Positions 1-5,514 of a DNA stretch of 5,729 bases are shown one piece after another. A program made the position numbers and the translations under genes. This stretch comes from Segetibacter sp. GTDB lineage: Bacteria; Bacteroidota; Bacteroidia; Chitinophagales; Chitinophagaceae. Below the pieces are notes generated by a model, which was not told where the DNA came from, did no database searches, and saw only the letters and a list, made by a program, of their open reading frames with translations. The DNA is taken from positions 1-5,729 of the forward strand of contig JASLBT010000280.1 in assembly GCA_030146445.1 (NCBI GenBank), in the 5' to 3' direction. Position 1 is the stretch's first letter. Every line of letters begins with the position of its first letter.

Positions 1-1
1 C

Positions 2-697
2 GACGGTTTTTCGGGCATATCTGCTAACCCTGCCATCGGGTACACAAGCGACTTGCTCGTGGCTGCGGGTGGTTCGGTAATACTTTCCGAGTTTCCCGAG
101 TTGTGTGGTGTGGAGCAGGAAATGAGCGACCGGTGTGTAGATGAAAGTAATGCACTTCGGTTTATCGACATCATGCGGAGATATGGCCAGCGTGCAAAGG
201 ATGCGGGTTCAGGCTTCGATATGAACCCCTCACCCGGTAACATTAAAGATGGCCTGATAACAGACGCCATCAAGTCGGCCGGTGCCGCAAAGAAGGCCGG
301 TACATCTCCCGTAGTCGACGTTCTGGATTACCCCGAAAAAGTGAGCAAGCCGGGTCTCAACCTGCTGTGTACACCAGGAAATGATGTAGAGTCTACAACA
401 GCGGAAGTTGGTGCAGGAGCAAACATTGTACTATTCACGACCGGCCTCGGAACGCCAACCGGCAACCCTGTAGCACCTGTCTTGAAAGTATCAAGCAATA
501 CTATCTTATACAATAAAATGCGTGATATTATTGATATCAATACCGGAACAATCATCGAAGGTGAAGAGACTATTGAAGAAGCCGGTGAGCGCATACTCGA
601 TCACGTGATCAAAGTTGCGAGTGGCGAAATAGAGGCCCTTTCGGTTAAAAACGGACATGAAGATTTTATCCCTTGGAAGCGTGGTGTGAGTTTGTAG
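2..697 (+). CDS. uxaA: Altronate dehydratase (UxaA), C-terminal part; 5' end outside the window
   Basis: The frame is open from the first complete codon at 2 and ends at TAG 695-697, giving 231 residues with the N-terminus missing. It matches the C-terminal dehydratase domain of the UxaA/GarD family, which removes water from D-altronate to give 2-keto-3-deoxygluconate in the cytoplasm, using a divalent metal. Visible family features are DGFSGISANPAIG at fragment residues 1-13, LLVAAGGSVILSEFPE just after, NPSPGN near 75-80, LLCTPGND near 121-128 and FTTGLGTPTGNP near 145-156. Family members are usually about 500 residues or a little more, so somewhat under half is present. The TTG at 53 is an internal codon, not a start. 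The nearest paralogue is galactarate dehydratase (GarD); the downstream uronate isomerase and KDG kinase genes favour altronate as substrate. No frameshift is seen, and the C-terminus (IPWKRGVSL) looks natural. Confidence 0.93.
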   Translation, partial: DGFSGISANPAIGYTSDLLVAAGGSVILSEFPELCGVEQEMSDRCVDESNALRFIDIMRRYGQRAKDAGSGFDMNPSPGNIKDGLITDAIKSAGAAKKAGTSPVVDVLDYPEKVSKPGLNLLCTPGNDVESTTAEVGAGANIVLFTTGLGTPTGNPVAPVLKVSSNTILYNKMRDIIDINTGTIIEGEETIEEAGERILDHVIKVASGEIEALSVKNGHEDFIPWKRGVSL

Positions 698-730
698 TTG
701 GGGATTGGGAATTTGGGTATTGAGGTATTG

Positions 731-874
731 GTTGATTAGTTGATTGGTTGATTGGTTGAAAAGTTGATTGGTTGATCGGTTGAAAAGTTGATTGGTTGAA
801 AAGTTGATTGGTTGACAAGTTGATTGGTTGATAAGTTGATAAGTTGATTGGTTGACAAGTTGATTGGTTAAGAA
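731..874. repeat. Tandem array of 8-bp units, consensus GTTGATTG
   Basis: Seventeen consecutive 8-bp units beginning GTTGA fill 731-866 exactly, and a decayed eighteenth unit (GTTAAGAA) follows at 867-874. The last three bases of each unit vary (TTG, AAA, CAA, TAA, TCG, TTA). They largely alternate, giving a 16-bp higher-order unit GTTGANAAGTTGATTG present six times (755-770, 779-794, 795-810, 811-826, 835-850, 851-866). It lies between uxaA and uxaC, starting 33 bp after the uxaA stop. Read on the minus strand it has no stop codons, which explains a spurious Asn/Gln/Ser-rich reading frame there. Function unknown. Confidence 0.95.
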
Positions 875-916
875 GGTAACCTGATGTTGAGAATGGGCTT
901 GAAAATAGGACCGATC

Positions 917-989
917 ACATTCATCATTCAACATTCATCATTCATAATTTTTCTTCTAAACTCATAACTCCTGACTCATCATTTATAAG
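917..989. repeat. TCAT-rich low-complexity block with a perfect 14-bp duplication, upstream of uxaC
   Basis: ACATTCATCATTCA occurs twice head to tail at 917-930 and 931-944. It is followed by looser units (TTCATAA, ACTCATAACTC, GACTCATCAT) running to about 989, only 20 bp before the uxaC start. The same style of repeat precedes gapN. It may be part of the untranslated leader or just a spacer; I see no promoter consensus clearly embedded in it. Confidence 0.75.
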
Positions 990-1009
990 TCGGTAACAAA
1001 TACAGAAAT

Positions 1010-2455
1010 ATGAAGCGATTTCTTGATGAAAATTTTCTGCTGAAGACCCGGACTGCGCAGAAGCTTTACCACGATTATGCGAAAGAGATGCCCATAATCG
1101 ATTATCACTGCCACTTGCCACCAGCCCAGATCGCGGCTGATCAACAGTTCGAAAATCTTACGCAGGTGTGGTTGTACGGCGACCATTATAAGTGGCGTGC
1201 TATGCGTGCAAACGGCGTCGATGAAAGCTACTGTACCGGGGATAAACCCGACTTCGAGAAATTTCAAAAGTGGGCAGAGACGGTGCCTTATACCTTACGT
1301 AATCCGTTGTATCATTGGACGCACCTTGAGCTGCAGCGGTATTTCGGTATCGACCAGATTTTAAATGGCGATACGGCCAGGAGCATTTATGATGAATGTA
1401 CCGCTAAGTTGCAGACACCTGAATATTCCGTTCGCAACCTGCTTCGTAAAATGAATGTCAGGCTGGTTTGTACCACCGATGATCCCGTTGATAACCTGGA
1501 ATATCACCAGCAAATAAAAAACGACGGGTTCGAAATTCCGATCCTTCCCGCATTCAGGCCCGACAATGCGATGAACGTTGACAATACGCAAAATTTCAAC
1601 AGCTACGTTCAGCGGCTTGAAGCTGTTGCAGACGTATCTATTGGATCATTGCAGGAATACCTTGATGCGCTTAAATCCCGCCACGAGTATTTTGCGGCAA
1701 ATGGCTGCAGTGTGTCTGATCACGGCCTCGAGGAGATCTATGCCGAAGAATATACGATGCAGGAGATAGCAGAACTTTTTGATAAGGTTCGCGCCGGCAA
1801 CGACTTAAGCGATGTGGAAAAGCGCCGTTTTAAATCGGCAATGCTGGTACAATTTGCAGAATGGGATTGGGAAAAAGGCTGGGTGCAGCAATACCATCTT
1901 GGCGCTTTGCGTAACAATAATTCCCGTATGTTGCGTAAGCTTGGCCCCGATACCGGCTGGGACTCGATCGGCGATTTTTCACAAGGCCGGTCACTGTCGA
2001 AATTTCTCAGCCGTCTTGAAGGCGAAGACAAGCTTACAAAGACCATCCTGTACAACCTTAACCCTGCCGACAACGAGCTGATGGCAACTATGATCGGCAA
2101 TTTCAACGATGGCTCGGTTGCCGGTAAAATACAATTTGGATCTGCGTGGTGGTTCCTCGATCAAAAGGACGGCATGACGAGACAGATCAATGCCCTCTCG
2201 AATATGGGTTTGTTAAGCCGTTTTGTAGGTATGCTTACCGACAGCCGGAGCTTCCTTTCTTTTCCACGCCACGAATATTTTCGCCGTTTGCTTTGTGACC
2301 TTTTCGGTGAAGAGATCGAAAACGGGGAACTGCCAAACGACATTGAATGGGTTGGGAAAGTAATCCAGGATATTTGCTTCAACAATGCAAAGAACTACTT
2401 CAACTGGCAACAACTGAACACGCAAAAGGCCGTGGCGGCAAATGCGGCGAGATAA
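1010..2455 (+). CDS. uxaC: Uronate isomerase (glucuronate/galacturonate isomerase)
   Basis: Cytoplasmic isomerase interconverting D-glucuronate with D-fructuronate and D-galacturonate with D-tagaturonate, the first step of hexuronate catabolism. It is a member of the amidohydrolase-fold superfamily. The 481-residue product is close to the usual length of roughly 470. Visible family signatures are DYHCHLPP at 31-38 (H33 and H35 are the expected metal-site histidines), TTDDPVDNLEYH at 155-166, SDHGLE at 236-241, QYHLGALRNNNSRM at 294-307, and the very characteristic TDSRSFLSFPRHEYFRR at 410-426, which includes the barrel-end aspartate D411. The ATG at 1010 is chosen because MKRFLDENFLL is a typical UxaC N-terminus. 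It is preceded by an A-rich stretch (AACAAATACAGAAAT) with no Shine-Dalgarno, as is common in Bacteroidota. It lies 312 bp after uxaA on the same strand, so the pathway is shared but co-transcription across the repeat-filled gap is uncertain. The gene appears intact. Confidence 0.97.
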   Translation: MKRFLDENFLLKTRTAQKLYHDYAKEMPIIDYHCHLPPAQIAADQQFENLTQVWLYGDHYKWRAMRANGVDESYCTGDKPDFEKFQKWAETVPYTLRNPLYHWTHLELQRYFGIDQILNGDTARSIYDECTAKLQTPEYSVRNLLRKMNVRLVCTTDDPVDNLEYHQQIKNDGFEIPILPAFRPDNAMNVDNTQNFNSYVQRLEAVADVSIGSLQEYLDALKSRHEYFAANGCSVSDHGLEEIYAEEYTMQEIAELFDKVRAGNDLSDVEKRRFKSAMLVQFAEWDWEKGWVQQYHLGALRNNNSRMLRKLGPDTGWDSIGDFSQGRSLSKFLSRLEGEDKLTKTILYNLNPADNELMATMIGNFNDGSVAGKIQFGSAWWFLDQKDGMTRQINALSNMGLLSRFVGMLTDSRSFLSFPRHEYFRRLLCDLFGEEIENGELPNDIEWVGKVIQDICFNNAKNYFNWQQLNTQKAVAANAAR

Positions 2456-2462
2456 TGCAGAA

Positions 2463-2495
2463 TTATGAACGTGGAGAAGGGTTCTGAGCTATGAA
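2463..2495. repeat. Left inverted copy of the TCAT-type repeat
   Basis: TTATGAACG (2463-2471) and TGAGCTATGAA (2485-2495) are exact reverse complements of CGTTCATAA (2838-2846) and TTCATAGCTCA (2826-2836) in the block before gapN. The two matches are in the order expected of an imperfect inverted repeat, with 13 bp between them on the left and 1 bp on the right. Confidence 0.6.
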
Positions 2496-2588
2496 TTTAG
2501 TGTTACGAGTCGATACACCTGAGTTGATAAACGTGCATGAAAGTCGTTTAGTAAAGCTATTCTTTTGGACCCGGCTGGAGAATTTCAA

Positions 2589-2674
2589 TTGTACTTCGTT
2601 GCCGGCCCGGCTGCGCCAGTTGGACGGGCGTCGCACTCCCGTCCGAACCGGTTCATCCGGGCGGGCTTGTACAG
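2589..2674. repeat. Long imperfect G+C-rich hairpin (palindromic element)
   Basis: From the loop outward: GGACGGG 2622-2628 pairs perfectly with CCCGTCC 2638-2644 around a 9-nt loop. CCAGTT 2616-2621 pairs with AACCGG 2646-2651 with one mismatch and a bulged G2645. After a 5x5 internal loop, 2601-2610 pairs with 2657-2666 at 9 of 10 positions. An outer TTGTAC 2589-2594 can pair with GTACAG 2669-2674, with one G-T wobble; GTTGC/GCAAC at 2598-2602/2674-2678 is an alternative that would compete with it. The stretch is clearly more G+C-rich than its surroundings. There is no following T-tract, so a simple intrinsic terminator is unlikely. It could be a dispersed REP-like palindrome or a structured RNA element. 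Confidence 0.65.
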
Positions 2675-2773
2675 CAACAATACTATTCGGCAGTCCATAC
2701 ATAGCCTAATCCCTGTAAACAGCAATACGTAAGATGGTAGCTACGTTGGCGCTAAAGTGGCCGGATTGACTGT

Positions 2774-2846
2774 TAACTCATCATGCATACCTGATCATTC
2801 GTAACTCATAGTTCATCACTCATCTTTCATAGCTCATCGTTCATAA
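2774..2846. repeat. TCAT-rich repeat block upstream of gapN
   Basis: About nine TCAT motifs occur in some 73 bp, in loose units such as AACTCATAGTTCATC, ACTCATCTTTCAT and AGCTCATCGTTCAT. The block ends 32 bp before the gapN ATG, so it sits in the same position relative to its gene as the block before uxaC. It is the right-hand partner of the inverted copy at 2463-2495. Confidence 0.75.
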
Positions 2847-2878
2847 CTGATTACTACTAAAACACAACCAAATAACTA

Positions 2879-4504
2879 ATGACTTTTACCGAAGAACTGG
2901 ACAAGATTTTTGTAGCAGCCGAAGAAATTCCCGAGGCATTTAACCTTAAGGAAGAAGTGCACCAACGCACTTACCTGAGCAATGGTGAAATGAAAACCTG
3001 GAAGGGGAGTGTACATGAAGTTTATTCTCCCATATGTATCAGAACCGAAGAAGGATTAAAAAGAAGGTTGATCGGAACCTATCCTGTTTGTACCGAAAAA
3101 GAAGCATTTGAAGCACTAGACGCAGCAATTGCCGCATATGACAACGGCCGTGGAAAATGGCCGACCATGAGCGTTGCAGACCGGATTACCTGTGTAGAAA
3201 ACTTCACCAAAAAGATGTTGGAGCAAAAAGACATCGTCGTGAAGTTGCTCATGTGGGAGATCGGAAAATCTTACACTGACTCAATAAAAGAATTTGATCG
3301 CACAGTAGAATACATCTATGCCACGATTGATGCTCTTAAAGACATCGACCGCCAATCGTCGCGTTTTGAAATTGAGCAGGGTATAGTCGCCCAGGTACGC
3401 CGCTCACCTCTTGGTGTGGTATTGTGTATGGGACCGTTTAACTATCCGCTCAACGAAACGTTTACCACGCTTATTCCTGCCATTATTATGGGGAATACCT
3501 TGTTGTTTAAACCGCCTAAACATGGCACGTTATTGCACTTCCCTTTACTCGAGGCGTTTCGTGATAGTTTTCCAAAAGGGGTAGTTAACACCATCTACGG
3601 TCGTGGACACACCATTGTTCCGGGATTGATGCAATCGGGTAAGATCAACGTGCTTACACTGATCGGCTCGAGTAAGGTTGCAAATGAGTTAAAAAAGTTG
3701 CATCCGAAAGTCAACCGTCTGCGTGCCATCCTGGGGCTTGATGCAAAAAATGCTGCAATCATTACTAAAAACGCCGACATTTCCCTTGCGGTGCAGGAAA
3801 CGGTTCTTGGTTCACTATCGTTCAACGGGCAACGTTGCACGGCGCTAAAGATCATTTTTGTACACAAAAATATCGCACGCGAATTCCTTCACCAGCTTAA
3901 AGAGGCAGTAGGAAAATTAAAATATGGAATGCCGTGGGAAAAAGATGTTTCGCTCACACCTTTGCCTGAGCCACATAAGCCGGCATACCTGCAGGAAATC
4001 ATTGAAGACGCAAAGCAGCATGGTGCCGAGGTAGTGAACGAAAACGGCGGGGCAACGGTGGCTTCATTTGTATACCCGGCGATTGTATTTCCCGTAAACG
4101 ATAAGATGAAGTTGTACAGGGAAGAACAGTTTGGACCGGTGATACCGGTTGTGCCATACGATAGCCTTGAAGAGCCTATTCAATACCTGATCGAGTCTCC
4201 GCACGGTCAGCAGGTGAGTATTTTTAGCAGCAACAGCGATGAAGTGGCTACATCGATTGACGAGTTGGTGAACCAGGTGAGTCGCGTGAACATCAATTGT
4301 CAATGCCAGAGAGGGCCGGATGTATTCCCGTTCACCGGTCGTAAAGATAGTGCCGAAGGTACCCTTTCGGTTGTGGATGCATTACGATCATTTTCGATTC
4401 GGTCCCTGGTGGCGACAAAGCTGAATGAGAACAATAAACATTTGCTGAACGAAATTGTGAATGGGCATGAATCGAACTTCCTGAGCACGAAGTACATTTT
4501 TTAA
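2879..4504 (+). CDS. gapN: GapN-like NADP-dependent non-phosphorylating glyceraldehyde-3-phosphate dehydrogenase (aldehyde dehydrogenase superfamily)
   Basis: Predicted cytoplasmic aldehyde dehydrogenase of the GapN branch, which oxidises glyceraldehyde 3-phosphate directly to 3-phosphoglycerate with NADPH formation. Supporting motifs are MGPFNYPLNETFTTLIPA at 184-201 (N188 is the oxyanion-hole Asn), LIGSS at 261-265 (cofactor-binding loop), FNGQRCTALK at 315-324 (nucleophile C320), EEQFGP at 415-420 (E416 and F418 contact cofactor in the family), and the GapN-type tail NINCQCQRGPDVFPFTGRKDS at 471-491. At 541 residues it is longer than classical GapN (about 475-500), with extra sequence at both ends. 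Oddly, the canonical catalytic glutamate of the ELGGK motif is absent: the aligned stretch reads LGLDAK (285-290), with G286 exactly 34 residues before C320. The ATG at 2879 follows an A-rich, Shine-Dalgarno-free leader. The stop overlaps the kdgK start. Substrate is inferred from motifs and context; another phosphorylated or sugar-acid-derived aldehyde is possible. Confidence 0.82.
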   Translation: MTFTEELDKIFVAAEEIPEAFNLKEEVHQRTYLSNGEMKTWKGSVHEVYSPICIRTEEGLKRRLIGTYPVCTEKEAFEALDAAIAAYDNGRGKWPTMSVADRITCVENFTKKMLEQKDIVVKLLMWEIGKSYTDSIKEFDRTVEYIYATIDALKDIDRQSSRFEIEQGIVAQVRRSPLGVVLCMGPFNYPLNETFTTLIPAIIMGNTLLFKPPKHGTLLHFPLLEAFRDSFPKGVVNTIYGRGHTIVPGLMQSGKINVLTLIGSSKVANELKKLHPKVNRLRAILGLDAKNAAIITKNADISLAVQETVLGSLSFNGQRCTALKIIFVHKNIAREFLHQLKEAVGKLKYGMPWEKDVSLTPLPEPHKPAYLQEIIEDAKQHGAEVVNENGGATVASFVYPAIVFPVNDKMKLYREEQFGPVIPVVPYDSLEEPIQYLIESPHGQQVSIFSSNSDEVATSIDELVNQVSRVNINCQCQRGPDVFPFTGRKDSAEGTLSVVDALRSFSIRSLVATKLNENNKHLLNEIVNGHESNFLSTKYIF

Positions 4505-4506
4505 TG
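4502..4506 (+). promoter_or_regulatory. TAATG stop-start overlap coupling gapN to kdgK
   Basis: The gapN stop TAA (4502-4504) shares its last A with the kdgK ATG (4504-4506). No Shine-Dalgarno precedes the kdgK start (CACGAAGTACATTTTTTA lies upstream). Initiation therefore most likely depends on ribosomes finishing gapN, keeping the two products in step within one transcript. The coupling is inferred; the overlap itself is seen. Confidence 0.75.
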
Positions 4507-5514
4507 AAGAAGATTTTTTGTTTTGGTGAACTCTTGCTTCGTTTGTCGCCGTCGGCTAATGAGGACCTTGCAGAGCAACCAATGTTGGTATACGTAGGTG
4601 GGGCCGAGGCAAACGTTGCAACAGCCCTGGCAGGCTGGAATGTTCCGGTTAAGTATTGCACCGTGTTGCCCGACAATTTTATGTCGCGGCACATGATTCA
4701 ATACCTGGAGTACAAAGGCATTTATACCTCTTCGATATTACTTGCAGGAAAACGTATTGGAATATACTACCTCGAGAGAGGATCCGACCTAAAAGGCAGC
4801 GTCGTTTATGATCGCGAAAATTCCTCCTTTTCAGAACTGAAGCGGGGTATGATTGACTGGGACAAAGTTTTCCAGGACGTATCATGGTTTAACCTTTCGG
4901 CAATTACCCCGGCATTAAATGCCAACCTTGCCGAGGTATGTTTGGAGGCCCTTGAAGCAGCTTCGCAAAAAGATATCACCGTTTCACTTGATCTCAATCA
5001 TCGTTCGAGGTTATGGCAGTACGGTAAACAGCCCGTTGAGGTTATGCCTCAACTGGCTGAGTATTGCGACGTCCTCATGGGCAATATATGGTCGGCCAAT
5101 TCCCTGTTGGGAATACCAGTTGATGAGCATGTTCATGATCACAAAAGCAGGCAGGCTTACCTCGATCATGCTAAAGCTACCTCGATGGAGATTGTTCAAA
5201 GATTTCCACGATGTAAAACGGTAGCAAATACTTTCCGGTTCGATCACGCCGGCAACGAAATGCGGTATTATACCAGCCTGTATATGCATGGGGAGCAGTA
5301 CGAGTCGCCCGAGTTTACGGCACGCTGTGTGGTTGATCGTTCAGGCAGTGGTGATTGTTTTATGGCCGGTCTGATCTATGGCATCAGTAAGGAGCACGCC
5401 CCACAAGACATTATCAACTATGCTGCAGCGGCAGCCTTCGGCAAACTGCAGGAGCTGGGTGATGCAACAGGGCAGGACCGTTTAACCATTTATAAAATAG
5501 AGAAGGGGCAATAG
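4504..5514 (+). CDS. kdgK: 2-keto-3-deoxygluconate kinase (PfkB/ribokinase family)
   Basis: Predicted cytoplasmic sugar-acid kinase using ATP to convert 2-keto-3-deoxygluconate to KDPG, the step after UxaA. The 336 residues fit the family's usual 310-340. PfkB features in order: FGELLLRLSP at 7-16, the N-terminal glycine signature VGGAEANVATALAG at 31-44, GIYYLERG at 86-93 (the substrate-side stretch typical of KDG kinases), SLDLNHRSRLW at 161-171 (the D-x-N-x-R-x-x-LW pattern of KDG kinases), and the C-terminal signature VDRSGSGDCFMAGLIYG at 277-293 with catalytic base D284. The DRxGxGD form, rather than DTxGAGD, is what I expect of KDG kinases as opposed to ribokinase or fructokinase. The ATG overlaps the gapN stop by one base. 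Fructokinase or another PfkB sugar kinase is the main alternative, disfavoured by motifs and by uxaA and uxaC nearby. No truncation or frameshift is seen. Confidence 0.9.
   Translation: MKKIFCFGELLLRLSPSANEDLAEQPMLVYVGGAEANVATALAGWNVPVKYCTVLPDNFMSRHMIQYLEYKGIYTSSILLAGKRIGIYYLERGSDLKGSVVYDRENSSFSELKRGMIDWDKVFQDVSWFNLSAITPALNANLAEVCLEALEAASQKDITVSLDLNHRSRLWQYGKQPVEVMPQLAEYCDVLMGNIWSANSLLGIPVDEHVHDHKSRQAYLDHAKATSMEIVQRFPRCKTVANTFRFDHAGNEMRYYTSLYMHGEQYESPEFTARCVVDRSGSGDCFMAGLIYGISKEHAPQDIINYAAAAAFGKLQELGDATGQDRLTIYKIEKGQ

Larger units (their letters stand above)
2456..2878. other. Gene-free 423-bp intergenic region between uxaC and gapN
   Basis: No credible gene is seen. Two overlapping open frames on opposite strands (72 codons at 2491-2709 plus, 79 codons at 2463-2702 minus) have no recognisable protein features. 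They cross a G+C-rich palindromic stretch, so I treat both as chance. The region holds three layers: ATGA-type repeats at its left end, a long imperfect hairpin in the middle, and TCAT-type repeats at its right end. The final part, about 2850-2878, is an A-rich leader to gapN without a Shine-Dalgarno. I find no hairpin followed by a T-run that would be a clear terminator for uxaC. Confidence 0.7.

Noticed and set aside
53..55. TTG at 53 as a start codon for a short uxaA
   Set aside because: Homology-like UxaA sequence continues in frame upstream to the window edge (DGFSGISANPAIGYTSD), so the gene starts outside the window.
731..874. Octamer array considered as a CRISPR array or phase-variable coding repeat
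   Set aside because: The units are contiguous 8-mers with no spacers and lie outside any coding sequence, so neither interpretation fits.
506..934. Open minus-strand frame of 142 codons, rich in Asn/Gln/Ser, over the octamer array
   Set aside because: The repeat unit CAATCAAC has no stop codon in any frame, so the frame is open by composition. The rest lies antisense to uxaA. No protein feature is recognisable.
2463..2709. Two opposing small open frames (72 codons plus, 79 codons minus) in the uxaC-gapN gap
   Set aside because: They overlap almost fully on opposite strands, cross the G+C-rich palindrome that depletes stop codons, and have no motif, credible leader or operon spacing.
2766..2791. 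TTGACT resembling a sigma70 -35 box before gapN
   Set aside because: No -10 box (TATAAT) or Bacteroidota-type TAnnTTTG motif is found at a suitable distance, so I do not call a promoter.
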